Shown: one piece after another, positions 54,901-64,000 of the stretch
How the letters are laid out: each line of letters starts with the position of its first letter
How positions within the stretch are numbered: the first letter of the stretch is position 1
Source: Hemileia vastatrix
Taxonomy: Eukaryota; Basidiomycota; Pucciniomycetes; Pucciniales; Zaghouaniaceae
Reading direction: 5' to 3'
NCBI GenBank assembly: GCA_030280995.1
Contig: JASXTE010000007.1
Span: 9,763,001-9,827,000, forward strand
Length of the DNA stretch: 64,000 nucleotides
Position numbers and translations under genes: made by a program
Notes under the pieces: model-generated
What the model was told of the DNA's origin: nothing
The model's input: only the letters and a program-made list of their open reading frames with translations
Database searches by the model: none

Positions 54901-57327
54901 AGGCCATAGGAAAAGATTTAATCAATTCAATGATTGAATCTTTTTCCTCACCAGAAAGATGTTCTCCAAAAGAAGCATTGTCAATTTCAGACATAAGAGC
55001 ATGTGTTTCCTTTGTACACCTTCCTTTATATTGAATCACAGAATTACATGTGTTCAATTCTGGTTTTTACAATTTTTTGGGGGAGGAAATCTTAAATTTT
55101 CTCTTCCCATTTATCCCCATTGTGAAGCATTGATTTGAAGGATTTAATTTTATGCCATATTTGATTAAAATTACATTTCCTATGATAAAACAACCTCTTA
55201 AATTATTATTTTTCATGACAACAAAATCAAAAATAGATCTTACAAAACCATGGTTATATTTAAAATACACTGTGGCTTTGTATTTACCAATGGGGGACAA
55301 AACAGAGCCATAACCTCTCCAATTTTCAGAAATGATAGGCATCAGTTTAGATTTATAGTCTTGATCCACTGAAGCAAGTGCTTTTTCAGATACTACACTT
55401 CCTTAAGCTCCAGAATGCAGAACAACTTCCATGTTGGTTCCATTGATCAAGACTGGTGCTATGATTCGGGCAATTACAATTGAGATATCCTCAATGTTTC
55501 TTATGATCTCAGAAACCTCAACTGTAGATAAATTATTATTATCAATATCAATAGTTCTTAAATAAGGAATATCTTATTCCAGCACAAGATTTCTTGTTGA
55601 GGTTCATATGAAATATTTCTGGCACAATCACTTGAAGTATCATCCAGTTCTATTGTGTTATCAGCCTGATCCTCAGTTTGTTCAACAAGATTTATCTTCT
55701 TGTCACAAACATGGCCATTCTGCCAAGGCTTGTTGCACTTGAAGCAAGTAGTTGTTGCAAACATTTTTGGTGCAACAGGGGCAGAAGGTTTACCAATCTT
55801 TTCCAGAGGTTTCTGTTGGTAAGTGGGGATTTCTCCAAAGGGGTCCTAGGAATGAATCTTCTGGCATCATACTTGTTGTTCAGAAGGATCTCATTGTAAG
55901 TATTAATGAAAGAAGAAGGTTTTCTTGAGAAATCAGTCCTAGCCACTATCAAGTCTCTCAAAGACATTGGCAATTTATAAAGGATCCTGTTGTTTCTTAA
56001 CTCAAACTCCATATTTATGTCCATTTGCCTCAAGATTTTTACAAGTTTTGTTAAGAACTCAATAGGTTTATCAGTAGAAGAGCTATATCTAGTTTCCTCA
56101 TACCTCCTTTGTTGAGCTATCCTGAACTTGGAGCCACCAAATTGTGCTTTAATCAATTTTTTCCAATCTTCCCATGAGTAGTCATTCCCATCCAGGAGAA
56201 CAGATTCATACCACATTAGGGAAACATTGGTAAACCAAGAAATTAACTTTGACACAATTTCCTCAGCTGGGAGTTTGTAAGAATTTTTAAGTAATCAATT
56301 CTGCAAATGAATTTCTGCCAATCAGAAGAAGAATCACCATCAAATGTTGGGTAGTGGTCAAGTTTTGGCCAATTCTTTTGATTTGAAGGAGTTTCCTTAG
56401 TAACAGCTTGTTTCTGAGTAAGGAGCATCTGTAACTTCTCTAGTTGTGCAGTAATCTCATAGTTTGATCTTTCTGTTGAAGGTCCTGGTGCATCATCAAT
56501 TTTTGATGGAAACTCAGTGGTATCAACAGACATTTCTCAATCTAATTTTACTTTAGATGAACTAGAAACAGGTAAACTTGGAGCATCCTGTACCATATGT
56601 TCCTTCAAAGAAGTTTCAGAATATTTTTGATCATTAAAAAATGAATTCAATTTTTCCTCAATGGTTGTTAGTCTGGTTTTCACTTTTGGAAGACTAGATA
56701 AACTCTCATTGACCTTTGCAAAAGATAGCTGGGTTTTTTTTTGAAAAGATAAATAATGATCACTCAATCTTTTCAGGTTCATCTTATCTACCTCTAGCTC
56801 CAGGCAAAAGGTAGATACAGTATCTTTCAGTTTAGACAAATCATTTTAATATTTTTCTATAAAGCAAGTTTCTTTTCATGGGTTGCTGTGTAATGAAACA
56901 AATCATCAAAAACTCTCTGTAACTCACTCCTCAATGCTTGATAACCCTGTTCAGTTGACAAAATATTACATTTCTGAGTTAATTTCATGTTGTTCATGAT
57001 ATGATTTTGTTTAGCAATAATATCCCTCAAATATTCATCATTAATTTTAGCTACATCTGGAGTGTTTCTCAATAAGGAAGCAGAGAAACTTTCCAGATTC
57101 TCATAAAACTCAGGTTCAAGTGTTTCATCAATAATAGCCATATCAGGATTTATCATTGAAGTAGCAATTAGAACTAAAGGATTAGATACATTTGAAATTT
57201 GAGTAATTTGTCTACTGTTCTCAGCCTCTACAGGTTTCACAGTCTCATCTCCTCTTCCACAATTACCTGAAGGAACTGAATCAGTTACAAGAAATGGTAC
57301 TTGAGAATCAATAGAGGGGCTTACCAA
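51932..57327 (-). pseudogene. gag-pol: Gag-Pol of copy C
   Basis: Leftward from 57327: N-terminal region (57327-56857, 56839-56537), capsid (56533-56243 and 56255-55692), zinc knuckle CFKCNKPWQNGHVC (about 55750), protease region (about 55430-55067; the active box is corrupted to LHSGA), RT 55057-54491 and onward with YIDD near 54340, RNase H (54160-53680), connection 53663-53310, integrase HHCC and DDE core 53163-52546, and C-terminal domain plus chromodomain 52321-51932 (EYLLRFKNKS...WIPEKEIS). At least eight stops or frameshifts separate these pieces. Confidence 0.87.
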
Positions 57328-57920
57328 GGTTTTCTGGACATGATCATATTTTTTTTCTTTTTCTTCCTCCTTGATAAGGGTGAGGAGGTGTGGGGTTGAC
57401 TTGGCTGTGTCTTGATGGACCTGCTTGGGGAAATTAAGTCTGTTGATTTTGAGACAGGTAATCCCACTGAGTGTTCAGACAATCCCACTGACACTTGTAT
57501 ACTTCCACTTTCTCTGGCTGCTGGGGAGCCAATTGTTGAAGATCCCTGGAGGGAGGAGGTCTCCTCGCATCTATCTTTCTTACCTTTTCCTCTAGAGAAT
57601 CTACTCTTGACCTCAATCTCAAGTTTTCTGTCCTTAATTCTTTTATGTGTGTTGAAAGGTGCTTTTCTGGTTGAGGTAGTGACATCTTTTTTATTTTGAA
57701 GCCTTTTGGAAGTTCTTCTGGGGGGTTTATTACAGGTTTCTGTTCCTGAGTTGTTTCTACCAGAATTTCCACTTCCTCCATCTCTACATCCTGGTTGGGT
57801 CAATGATTGATTAATTTGAGAAAATTTTCTAGTTAAATGAGAATTCACAGAAGTAGCCTCATCATAATCAATTAAACCCAACTCCTCTTCACGTGCAGCA
57901 GAAACACCTTGATCAGTCAT
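57321..57920 (-). CDS. Family-0 uORF, copy C
   Basis: 199 codons from ATG at 57920, with the conserved acidic start (EEELGLIDYDEATSVNSHLT). It stays open across ORF1 and finally reads the Pro-Trp-stop because of a length change in an A-run near 57350. The first 45 residues are supported by copies A and B. The rest may be an overlap artefact or a true dual-coding stretch. Confidence 0.45.
   Translation of the reverse strand: MTDQGVSAAREEELGLIDYDEATSVNSHLTRKFSQINQSLTQPGCRDGGSGNSGRNNSGTETCNKPPRRTSKRLQNKKDVTTSTRKAPFNTHKRIKDRKLEIEVKSRFSRGKGKKDRCEETSSLQGSSTIGSPAARESGSIQVSVGLSEHSVGLPVSKSTDLISPSRSIKTQPSQPHTSSPLSRRKKKKKNMIMSRKPW
57434..57781 (-). CDS. ORF1, copy C
   Basis: 115 codons, starting MEEVEILVETTQEQKPVINP. 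Leucine-zipper-like coiled coil (TENLRLRSRVDSLEEKVRKI, about residues 50-70) and the Trp motif YKCQWDCLNTQWDYLSQNQ near the end. It stops early compared with copy B and lacks the HPYxGG tail in this frame. It overlaps the uORF in another frame. Confidence 0.6.
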   Translation of the reverse strand: MEEVEILVETTQEQKPVINPPEELPKGFKIKKMSLPQPEKHLSTHIKELRTENLRLRSRVDSLEEKVRKIDARRPPPSRDLQQLAPQQPEKVEVYKCQWDCLNTQWDYLSQNQQT

Positions 57921-58018
57921 TTATTAAATTTAACTGAAATGAGGGAGGGAGACAATAAGATGAATTAGTTTCTATTTTTACTTTTATTTAAAAAAAATAA
58001 TAATAAAATAAAATTCTT

Positions 58019-58372
58019 CAGGATAAAATCAACTAAAATAATAATCAATTTATTAATTCAAAAAAATTTAAAACCAGGATTATAAAATAATCAACTGAAG
58101 AATAAAATTTAAATTTTTATTAACAATTTTATGATAATTATTATCAGGTTGTAGATCAACTGAGAAATAAATCAATACCAGGAATTAATGTCCACTGAAA
58201 TATTAAATATGAATTTAAAAATTTTATTATTATGAAAATTTGTCAACTGGAACAAATAAAATTTTAATTTATCAGGAAAAAAGTCAACTGAAAATTATAA
58301 TGAATAAATTTTTAAAAAATAATTTATTACTTCTAGGACTAAGAACACAATTACTCTATCATTTTCAGCTAG
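58019..58372 (-). repeat. Leader array of bulged hairpin modules (copy C)
   Basis: Minus-strand units of the same type as in A and B, for example 58097-58075 (CAG-TT-GATTAT...ATAATC-CTG), 58035-58019 (GAT...ATC) and 58372-58333 (CTAG...CTAG, long loop). Some middle units are degraded. It lies between uORF and element 3. Confidence 0.7.
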
Positions 58373-58633
58373 GAAAAATAAAATAAATAATAAAAAATTT
58401 CATTCCAATTTACTAGACACCTCCCCCTGTAAAATGAGCAAATTAATGCCACTTAGAGAGTGCTGAGTAAAAGTAAATACGTTGTAGACAATACTATAGT
58501 ACCAGCTATAGGCCTTGACCAAGGGAGTTGGAGAAAAACCAGAGAGAAAATCCCCTTTCCCTTTAGAAAAATAGAGTGAGATTTACTTGCTAAAGTAAGT
58601 TGGTTCCTGTTTTCTAAAGCTCCTTTTTAACAC

Positions 58634-59810
58634 TGTCAGCCTAAATATCCTTAGGACTGAGTATTTCTTATGCTTAAAATAAGATAACCTTAACTAGATT
58701 AAGCTTATATCTTAAAAATAAGGTTAAAATAATAATATATATTATTTTATTATATATATATATAATTATTATTCTATTATATAATTTATAATAGTTTAAA
58801 TAGCTTATCCATGGCCTAATAATACTTATTAAGGTGTTAATGGAGTCATAATATACTTATCTTAAGTGATATGAAGTAATTATTGACATACATAAGCTTA
58901 TATGTATACATAAATCTCATATTCAGTGAAATATGCAGTATATTATGTATATTTAGGTATATAAGTGGGTTTTAGCCCCTTAATAGCCTATCACCTTTGT
59001 TTTTCTGCTTATTTTAGGTCATATGGACGAAATCAGTGGATTCACAACGCCTACAGAAGCATAGACACCTATATCAGGCGCATACACCCAGTTTGGACAA
59101 CTAAAATTACTTCCTTGGATGGTTATTCACGGATTTATGGGTTGGAAAGATGTTTTTGGGTTAATGTGGATGCTTGGGGATGTTATTGGGGGCTTGGACA
59201 TTTTATTTGTTTCCTTTATATGCTTTTAGTTTCATTAAATCTCTTTTTGATCATTTATTTTACCTGTTTCTTTATGGTATCCGCTTTTATCTGGGATTTC
59301 TATTTATGGTATGACTCTGTGTTATTATTAATAGTGATGGAGGGTCCTTACTGGAGGTCTGGGTGTTGAAACTGCTTGAAGTGGACGCCATGGGGAAGTG
59401 ATGGGCCCTCACAGTGCTGTAATTTCCGGGGATAGCAGTGACATCATCTGGATTGAAGGTCTGTGCACTCCAGTGGATTTGGGTATAAGTAAGAAGGGAT
59501 TTTGATGGTTTATTATCATCATTCAATTACTACACTTCAAACAAACATTACACTACAATTATTAACATTCAGAAATATATTATAAAGCCCTTATAAATTG
59601 ATATTATCTTTATAAAAGCTATAACTATATTTTATTCTTCTATTTTCCACCACTAGCACGCATTTAAATCCAAGTATTGTGAGTTTAATTTGAGTATAAC
59701 TATTCTATTAGTCTTCCCCTGAGGTTTAATCACTAAATCATTTATTAATAAGTAGTAGGAACATAAAATAACACTATTATATCATACTTATATACTAGAC
59801 TGTACTGACA
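58634..59810 (+). repeat. 5' LTR of element 3 (family 1)
   Basis: 1177 bp, TGTCAGCC to ACTGACA, same as 2496-3672 with a few substitutions. Candidate TATAAG at 59484-59489. Confidence 0.95.
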
Positions 59811-60320
59811 ATTGGGGGTCTTTCCTTATATTTTACTTATTATTTAGTATAAGCCTTGGGACGTGATTTTTACCTTAGTACAACTCAAAATTAACCAAAT
59901 ATTTGGGTCTGCTGCATATTAGTGGGTCATCATAACTCATTGATTGCGGAAAAGAACCCTTATAATAATTGTACTAATTTTTTATCATAAAAATTAGATA
60001 TTTACAGTAGTAACTGTACCCAATATAAACCCAATTTCACTTGGTATTTGGACACCAATATAACACCCAATTAAATTGGTATTTGGCTAAAGCTTGGTAA
60101 GCTAATTATTCACCCTTATAGAGGTCTAGTTAAACTTATTATTTTATTTTTAACAGATTTTTTCGAATTTTTCTTATATTTTATTTAAATAAATAAAGAT
60201 ATTAATTAAGGGTAAGCTCCATTGCTTTTTTATTAGTAATATAATTACTAATATCTTTTGTCTACTAATTCCACAGAGTTTTTCCTTTTGTAGACGTAAA
60301 ATATTGTTATTCTGAACAAT
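59811..60320 (+). other. Element 3 leader with primer-site candidate
   Basis: ATTGGGGGTCTTTCC at 59811-59825, then a leader nearly identical to that of element 1; no coding evidence. Confidence 0.55.
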
Positions 60321-60440
60321 ATGAGTGCTCCCCAGGATAGTTTAAGTGAACAGCCTGCTTATAATACCAGGTCTAAAGCTAATAAACTTTCCAGGACATC
60401 ACCATGGAGGGACAACAGTACCCCCAGCCAGAAAGCATGA
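60321..60440 (+). CDS. 39-aa uORF, element 3
   Basis: 39 codons with the motif AYNTRSKANKL, starting at the same ATG that element 1 uses for ORF1. It overlaps ORF1 (60404) by 37 nt. Same length and motif position as the element 2 uORF. In element 1 a 53-nt deletion (after GATAGT) removes most of it and puts its start in frame with ORF1. Confidence 0.5.
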   Translation: MSAPQDSLSEQPAYNTRSKANKLSRTSPWRDNSTPSQKA

Positions 60441-60865
60441 GTATAGAGGAAAAGGACGCCCTCTTAAAAAAGATAACTATCAAAAAGATGTCTCCTCCTC
60501 TTCAGGATCAACTGTCCCACCTGGCCAAACAGGTTCTGAAGCTAGAGGAATCAAAATCTCTCATGTTCAAAGAGGTAGAGCAGTTGCAAAACAATTGCAA
60601 GGTAGGATTTCAGCAGATGAATCAGGCAATGGCAGAATTAAAGGGAGGCCAGCCCAGTCAATCAAATCAGCAACCCCCTACCCAAGGAGGGTCCACTCAC
60701 TCCCAGGAGAAAATCCTGGTAGACAAATGGAAATGGGACTGGTTTCACCAACAGTGGACAAGCCACAGTTGCAACAGGGATCCGCCCCCTCATCTGACTT
60801 CCTCAGCTCACCCTTACAAGGGAAAAAAGCGCCAAAAATCAGGACTGGAAACCATCCCTTGGTAA
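60404..60865 (+). CDS. ORF1 upstream of Gag-Pol, element 3
   Basis: 153 aa, starting MEGQQYPQPESMSIEEK; nearly identical to 4183-4674 from that point, with coiled coil, KWKWDWFHQQW, HPYKGKKRQK and the final Pro-Trp-stop. The slippery codons GGA AAA AAG are at 60821-60829. Function unknown. Confidence 0.75.
   Translation: MEGQQYPQPESMSIEEKDALLKKITIKKMSPPLQDQLSHLAKQVLKLEESKSLMFKEVEQLQNNCKVGFQQMNQAMAELKGGQPSQSNQQPPTQGGSTHSQEKILVDKWKWDWFHQQWTSHSCNRDPPPHLTSSAHPYKGKKRQKSGLETIPW
60820..60829 (+). promoter_or_regulatory. Candidate -1 frameshift site, element 3
   Basis: G GGA AAA (60820-60826) and A AAA AAG (60823-60829) in the ORF1 frame; the -1 frame is Gag-Pol. Confidence 0.55.
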
Positions 60866-63800
60866 GTAACTTACCCTCTCAGATTAGACATAATGCTGAT
60901 AATTACAATATAGGTAATTCTATTGATGTTAAATCTGTACAACAAATAGAGGAGGATTTAAGAAATTTAGGTTTTAGAGTAGATACACCTGACTTGTCTT
61001 TTGTCCATAATAACAGTACTATATACAATGATAATACAGTTAATCCTCAGTTGCAACCACCTACTAGTGAGATGAGAAGTTCACAGGAGAGTGAGAGAAT
61101 TGAAAAGGAGGACATGGAATATTTTAACAATAATCCAACTGTCCATAGAATTGTTTCAGCATTGTGGAATAGAATGACTGATTGTGAGGAACAGACAGTT
61201 AAGCTCACTAGTGATACAATTTCATCCTTGACATTGAACATTTCTCAATAAGCAACACGTAATAAAGAATTAGAGAAAGAACATTTGTCTCTAACTCTTA
61301 AATATGATTCATTGAGTAATAAATATAATGACCTTTCAAACAAATTTTGTGAGTTAGAAAAATTATATGAAACACACTTATTAAAAACAGAATCAAGAAC
61401 AAAGTTATCTTTTGCCCAGACAAATCAAAGTGTCTCTGAGTTTCTACAAAGATTAACTAAAGTTGAGATTGAAACTGCCAATCTACTAATGAACCAGGAT
61501 AATCATAAGTATAATCAATATAATAATAATCCTTTCATTGGCAAAAGTGAATCTCATTCCTTCCCTGTACCACCACAATTAAAACCATCTGGTGGTAGTG
61601 TCAAATCTGAAAATGTAAGTCACAAATCCGTGCAGGAAGAAATACAAGACCATTTATCAAAAGTGAATGAGTTGTTGAATTTACCTAAGATTAGTGAGAT
61701 AAAATACAATCAGAAGAACTGGCCTAAAATAGATCAGTACCCAACTTATGATGGGGAAGCCAGCTCTGATTGGCAAAATTTTATTCAAAGAATTGACAAC
61801 TTGAAATTCTCATATAAGTTACCAGATGAAGAGATAGCATCAAAATTAATTTCTTTATTTAAGGATGTTGCTTTATTATGGTTTGAAGCTGTCTTAAGTG
61901 AGGGTAGAGACTACTCTTGGGCTGAATGGAAACAACTTATTGAAAAACAATTTGGAGGTTCTAAATTCAGGCTTACTCAGCAGAGACTGTATGAGAAGAC
62001 TAGGTATAATCCGTTGAATGGTGACAAACCTATGGTATTTTTAATGAATTTAAACAAGATATTAAAAGCCATTGAGCCTCATATGGATTTTAACTTATGG
62101 AAAGATAAGATAATATACAAATTACCTATATCTGTCAGAGACATTGTTGTAGCTAGAACATTAAATGTTACTGAATATTCTGACTTTATTAATATTTGCA
62201 ATGAAATATTATTAAACCATAAGTATGAATCAAGGTATTCCACTTATAAGCAAAATGTTGAACCTGTAAAAACTCAGAATTCAAAAACACTTCAGGAGAA
62301 GCAGAAAAAACCTACTGCACCTGTAGTACCTAAAAAGTATGAAACAAATACTTGTTATAAGTGTAACAAACCTTGGGTCAAAGGTCACAAATGTGAGAAA
62401 AACATAAATATTGTTGAAAATCAACGTGAATCTGAAACTGAAACTGAAAAAAGTAAAGAATCAAGTGATTATGACAGCAATATCTCATATAGTGATGAAA
62501 ATGAAGTCTGTATGTTGGAAGATGATTTGTCCATCTTTGGAAATCCAATATTAAATATGGACTCAAATGAATCTTTAATGAATTTTGAGGATGCTGAAAT
62601 CATTAAGGATATACAAGCTGATAACTTTAGAATGACACCTATCACGGTTCCAGCTATCATTTCTGGTGAAAATGTTAATATAGTATTGGACACAGGAGCT
62701 GCTGGTTCAGTTGTTTCCACTAATACATTACAGAAAATTGATAGTGAATATAAGTTTAAGCTTGAACCACTTCAGAATAAAAATTGGAGAGGTTTTGGAT
62801 CAGTACTACACCCCATTGGTAAATATAAAGCTTCTGTTTTCTTTAAACACCAACATGGTTATGTAAGGGTAACTTGTGACTTTGTAGTAATGGATAATAC
62901 TAATTGTAGTAACTGTTTTATCATTGGAAATGATATTCTGACTAAATTTGGTGTAAAATTAGACCCTGCTAATAACAATTTTACAATTGGCATGAATGGT
63001 AAAAGGAAATTTAAAATAAATTCTTTTAACACTGTCTTACACATTGAGTCAGTAACAAATTCCCCATCTAAAGGAAGAGAATCCAATGAGATGGAACTTC
63101 TGGAAACAGAAATTTCAAAAGCATCATTTGGCACTCAGATAAGTGAAACTGAGAAAGATAATATTTTGGAATTAATTAAAGCTTTTCCAATGGCTTTTGC
63201 ACATGGTACAAATGAACTTGGCCTTGTAAAAGATCATGAAATGAAAATTAGTTTAACCTGTGATATGGATAATATTCCTGCTAGTCTTAAAAAGAAACCA
63301 TACCCTGCTTCACCAATGAAGAGGAAAGACATAGAGGATAATATTAAAATGTTATTAAAAATGAACATTCTTGAGAAGGTTGAAACTACACCAAAATATT
63401 GTGTAATATCACCAGTGCTGATTTCTTATGAACAAGATAAAGCAAGACTGTGCGGTGATTATAGAGCATTAAATACATTTACAGTAGATGATATTTATCC
63501 CTTGCCAAGGATTGCCTCTATACATGCTACCCTTAAAGGTGCTAAATATATAAGTTGCCTAGATGGAAATAAAGGGTACCATCAAATTCCTGTTGAAAAG
63601 AATTCACAGAACTTTTTGTTGATAACAACACACATGGGAATTTATAAGTATGTCAGAATGCCATTTGGACCAAAGAATGCTCCATCAGTATTTTAAAAGT
63701 TAATGGATATAACATTCCATAATAAAATGATTGAGGGATGGTTAATGGTATACATTGATGACATCATAGTGTTCTCTAAAAATTTTGATGAACACTTAAT

Positions 63801-64000
63801 CCATTTAAGGAAAGTATTTCAGAAAATGGATGAAATAAAAATGACCCTTGCATTGAAAAAATGTAAATTTGGGTTTGAATCTTTAAAAGTGCTTTGTCAT
63901 ATTGTATCTGGCTTACAAATATGTGTAGAGCAAAATAAAGTGGCTGAAATAAAGAATATTGGCATTCCTCAAAATGTGAAGGATGTACAATCTTTTCTTG

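Larger units (their letters stand above)
51293..58633 (-). mobile_element. Family-0 copy C on minus strand, 5' part interrupted by element 3
   Basis: Polypurine tract, integrase, RT, protease, Gag, ORF1, uORF and hairpin leader follow in reverse order from 51878 to 58633. The leader is cut by element 3 (58634 onward), so the 5' LTR would lie beyond the window. The copy is less damaged than A but still broken in many places. It gives the only family-0 chromodomain in the window. Confidence 0.87.
58634..64000 (+). mobile_element. Element 3: family-1 chromovirus, cut by window end
   Basis: 5' LTR, leader, uORF, ORF1 and Gag-Pol through RT are present and nearly identical to element 1 where they overlap. 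Unlike element 1 it keeps the RT block. The five bases before it are AACAC, so the matching 3' duplication is expected outside the window. Only two nonsense codons interrupt Gag-Pol in the visible part. Confidence 0.93.
60346..64000 (+). pseudogene. gag-pol: Gag-Pol of element 3, partial, two nonsense codons
   Basis: One reading frame, -1 to ORF1, runs to the window end with stops only at 61249-61251 (in the coiled coil, where element 1 has Leu) and 63694-63696 (in RT, where a Gln is expected). It shows coiled coil, capsid (about 61730-62240), zinc knuckle CYKCNKPWVKGHKC (about 62353-62394), protease VLDTGAAGS (about 62686) and RT with MKRKDIEDNI, DYRALNTFTVDDIYPLP, YIDD (63751-63762) up to the connection. 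RNase H and integrase lie beyond the window. Apart from two base changes this looks like a potentially functional polyprotein; product identity is firm. Confidence 0.9.

Overview
The window is a transposon graveyard from an AT-rich eukaryotic genome, most likely a fungus. All recognisable coding sequence belongs to Ty3/Gypsy LTR retrotransposons of the chromovirus lineage (gag, DSG/DTG protease, YIDD/YLDD reverse transcriptase, RNase H, HHCC-DDE integrase, C-terminal chromodomain). The integrase and chromodomain resemble elements I associate with repeat-rich basidiomycetes such as rusts. The base composition would also fit other repeat-rich fungi such as Glomeromycotina, so I do not name a species. 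I see no host housekeeping gene, tRNA, rRNA or CRISPR array.

Four retrotransposon families are present. Family 0 (older, decayed) has copy A (about 500-2495 plus 9982-13082, + strand), copy B (17842-19861 plus 29501-35170, + strand) and copy C (51293-58633, - strand). Family 1 has element 1 (2496-9981, complete LTRs, TSD CTGTT, inserted in copy A) and element 3 (58634 to the window end, inserted in the leader of copy C). Family 2 is element 2 (19862-29500, TSD CTTTT, inserted in the leader of copy B). Family 3 is element 4 (35171-43371, - strand, inserted in the integrase region of copy B, one LTR truncated). Families 1 and 2 nest inside family 0, which gives a clear age order.

The rest is non-coding repeat. 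There is a 19-bp minisatellite (13.7-13.9 kb). A minisatellite near 15.0-15.3 kb is related to one at 49.2-49.6 kb. An array of roughly 600-bp satellite units, each with a near-perfect palindrome of about 40 bp, lies on both sides of copy B and element 4 (16.6-17.8 and 43.4-47.8 kb). A very long perfect (ATTTTT)n tract occupies 49.8-50.55 kb. Inverted termini at 15331 and 49165, with a 3-bp AAA duplication, suggest that the whole 33.8 kb between them is one TIR-bounded insertion later filled by retrotransposons. A 260-bp MITE at 18979-19238 has related termini.

The most interesting signals are four. (1) The family-0 leader carries an array of about nine small bulged hairpins (CAG-UU-GAY-loop-RUC-CUG) with compensatory changes between units and copies. 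(2) Families 1-2 have an unusual upstream layout: a 39-codon uORF overlaps a coiled-coil ORF1, which overlaps Gag-Pol in the -1 frame at a G-GGA-AAR slippery heptamer. (3) Element 4 carries a spliced, opposite-strand gene encoding a Zn2Cys6-like cysteine cluster. (4) Element 1 has an in-frame loss of exactly the RT-RNase H block while its LTRs remain almost identical.
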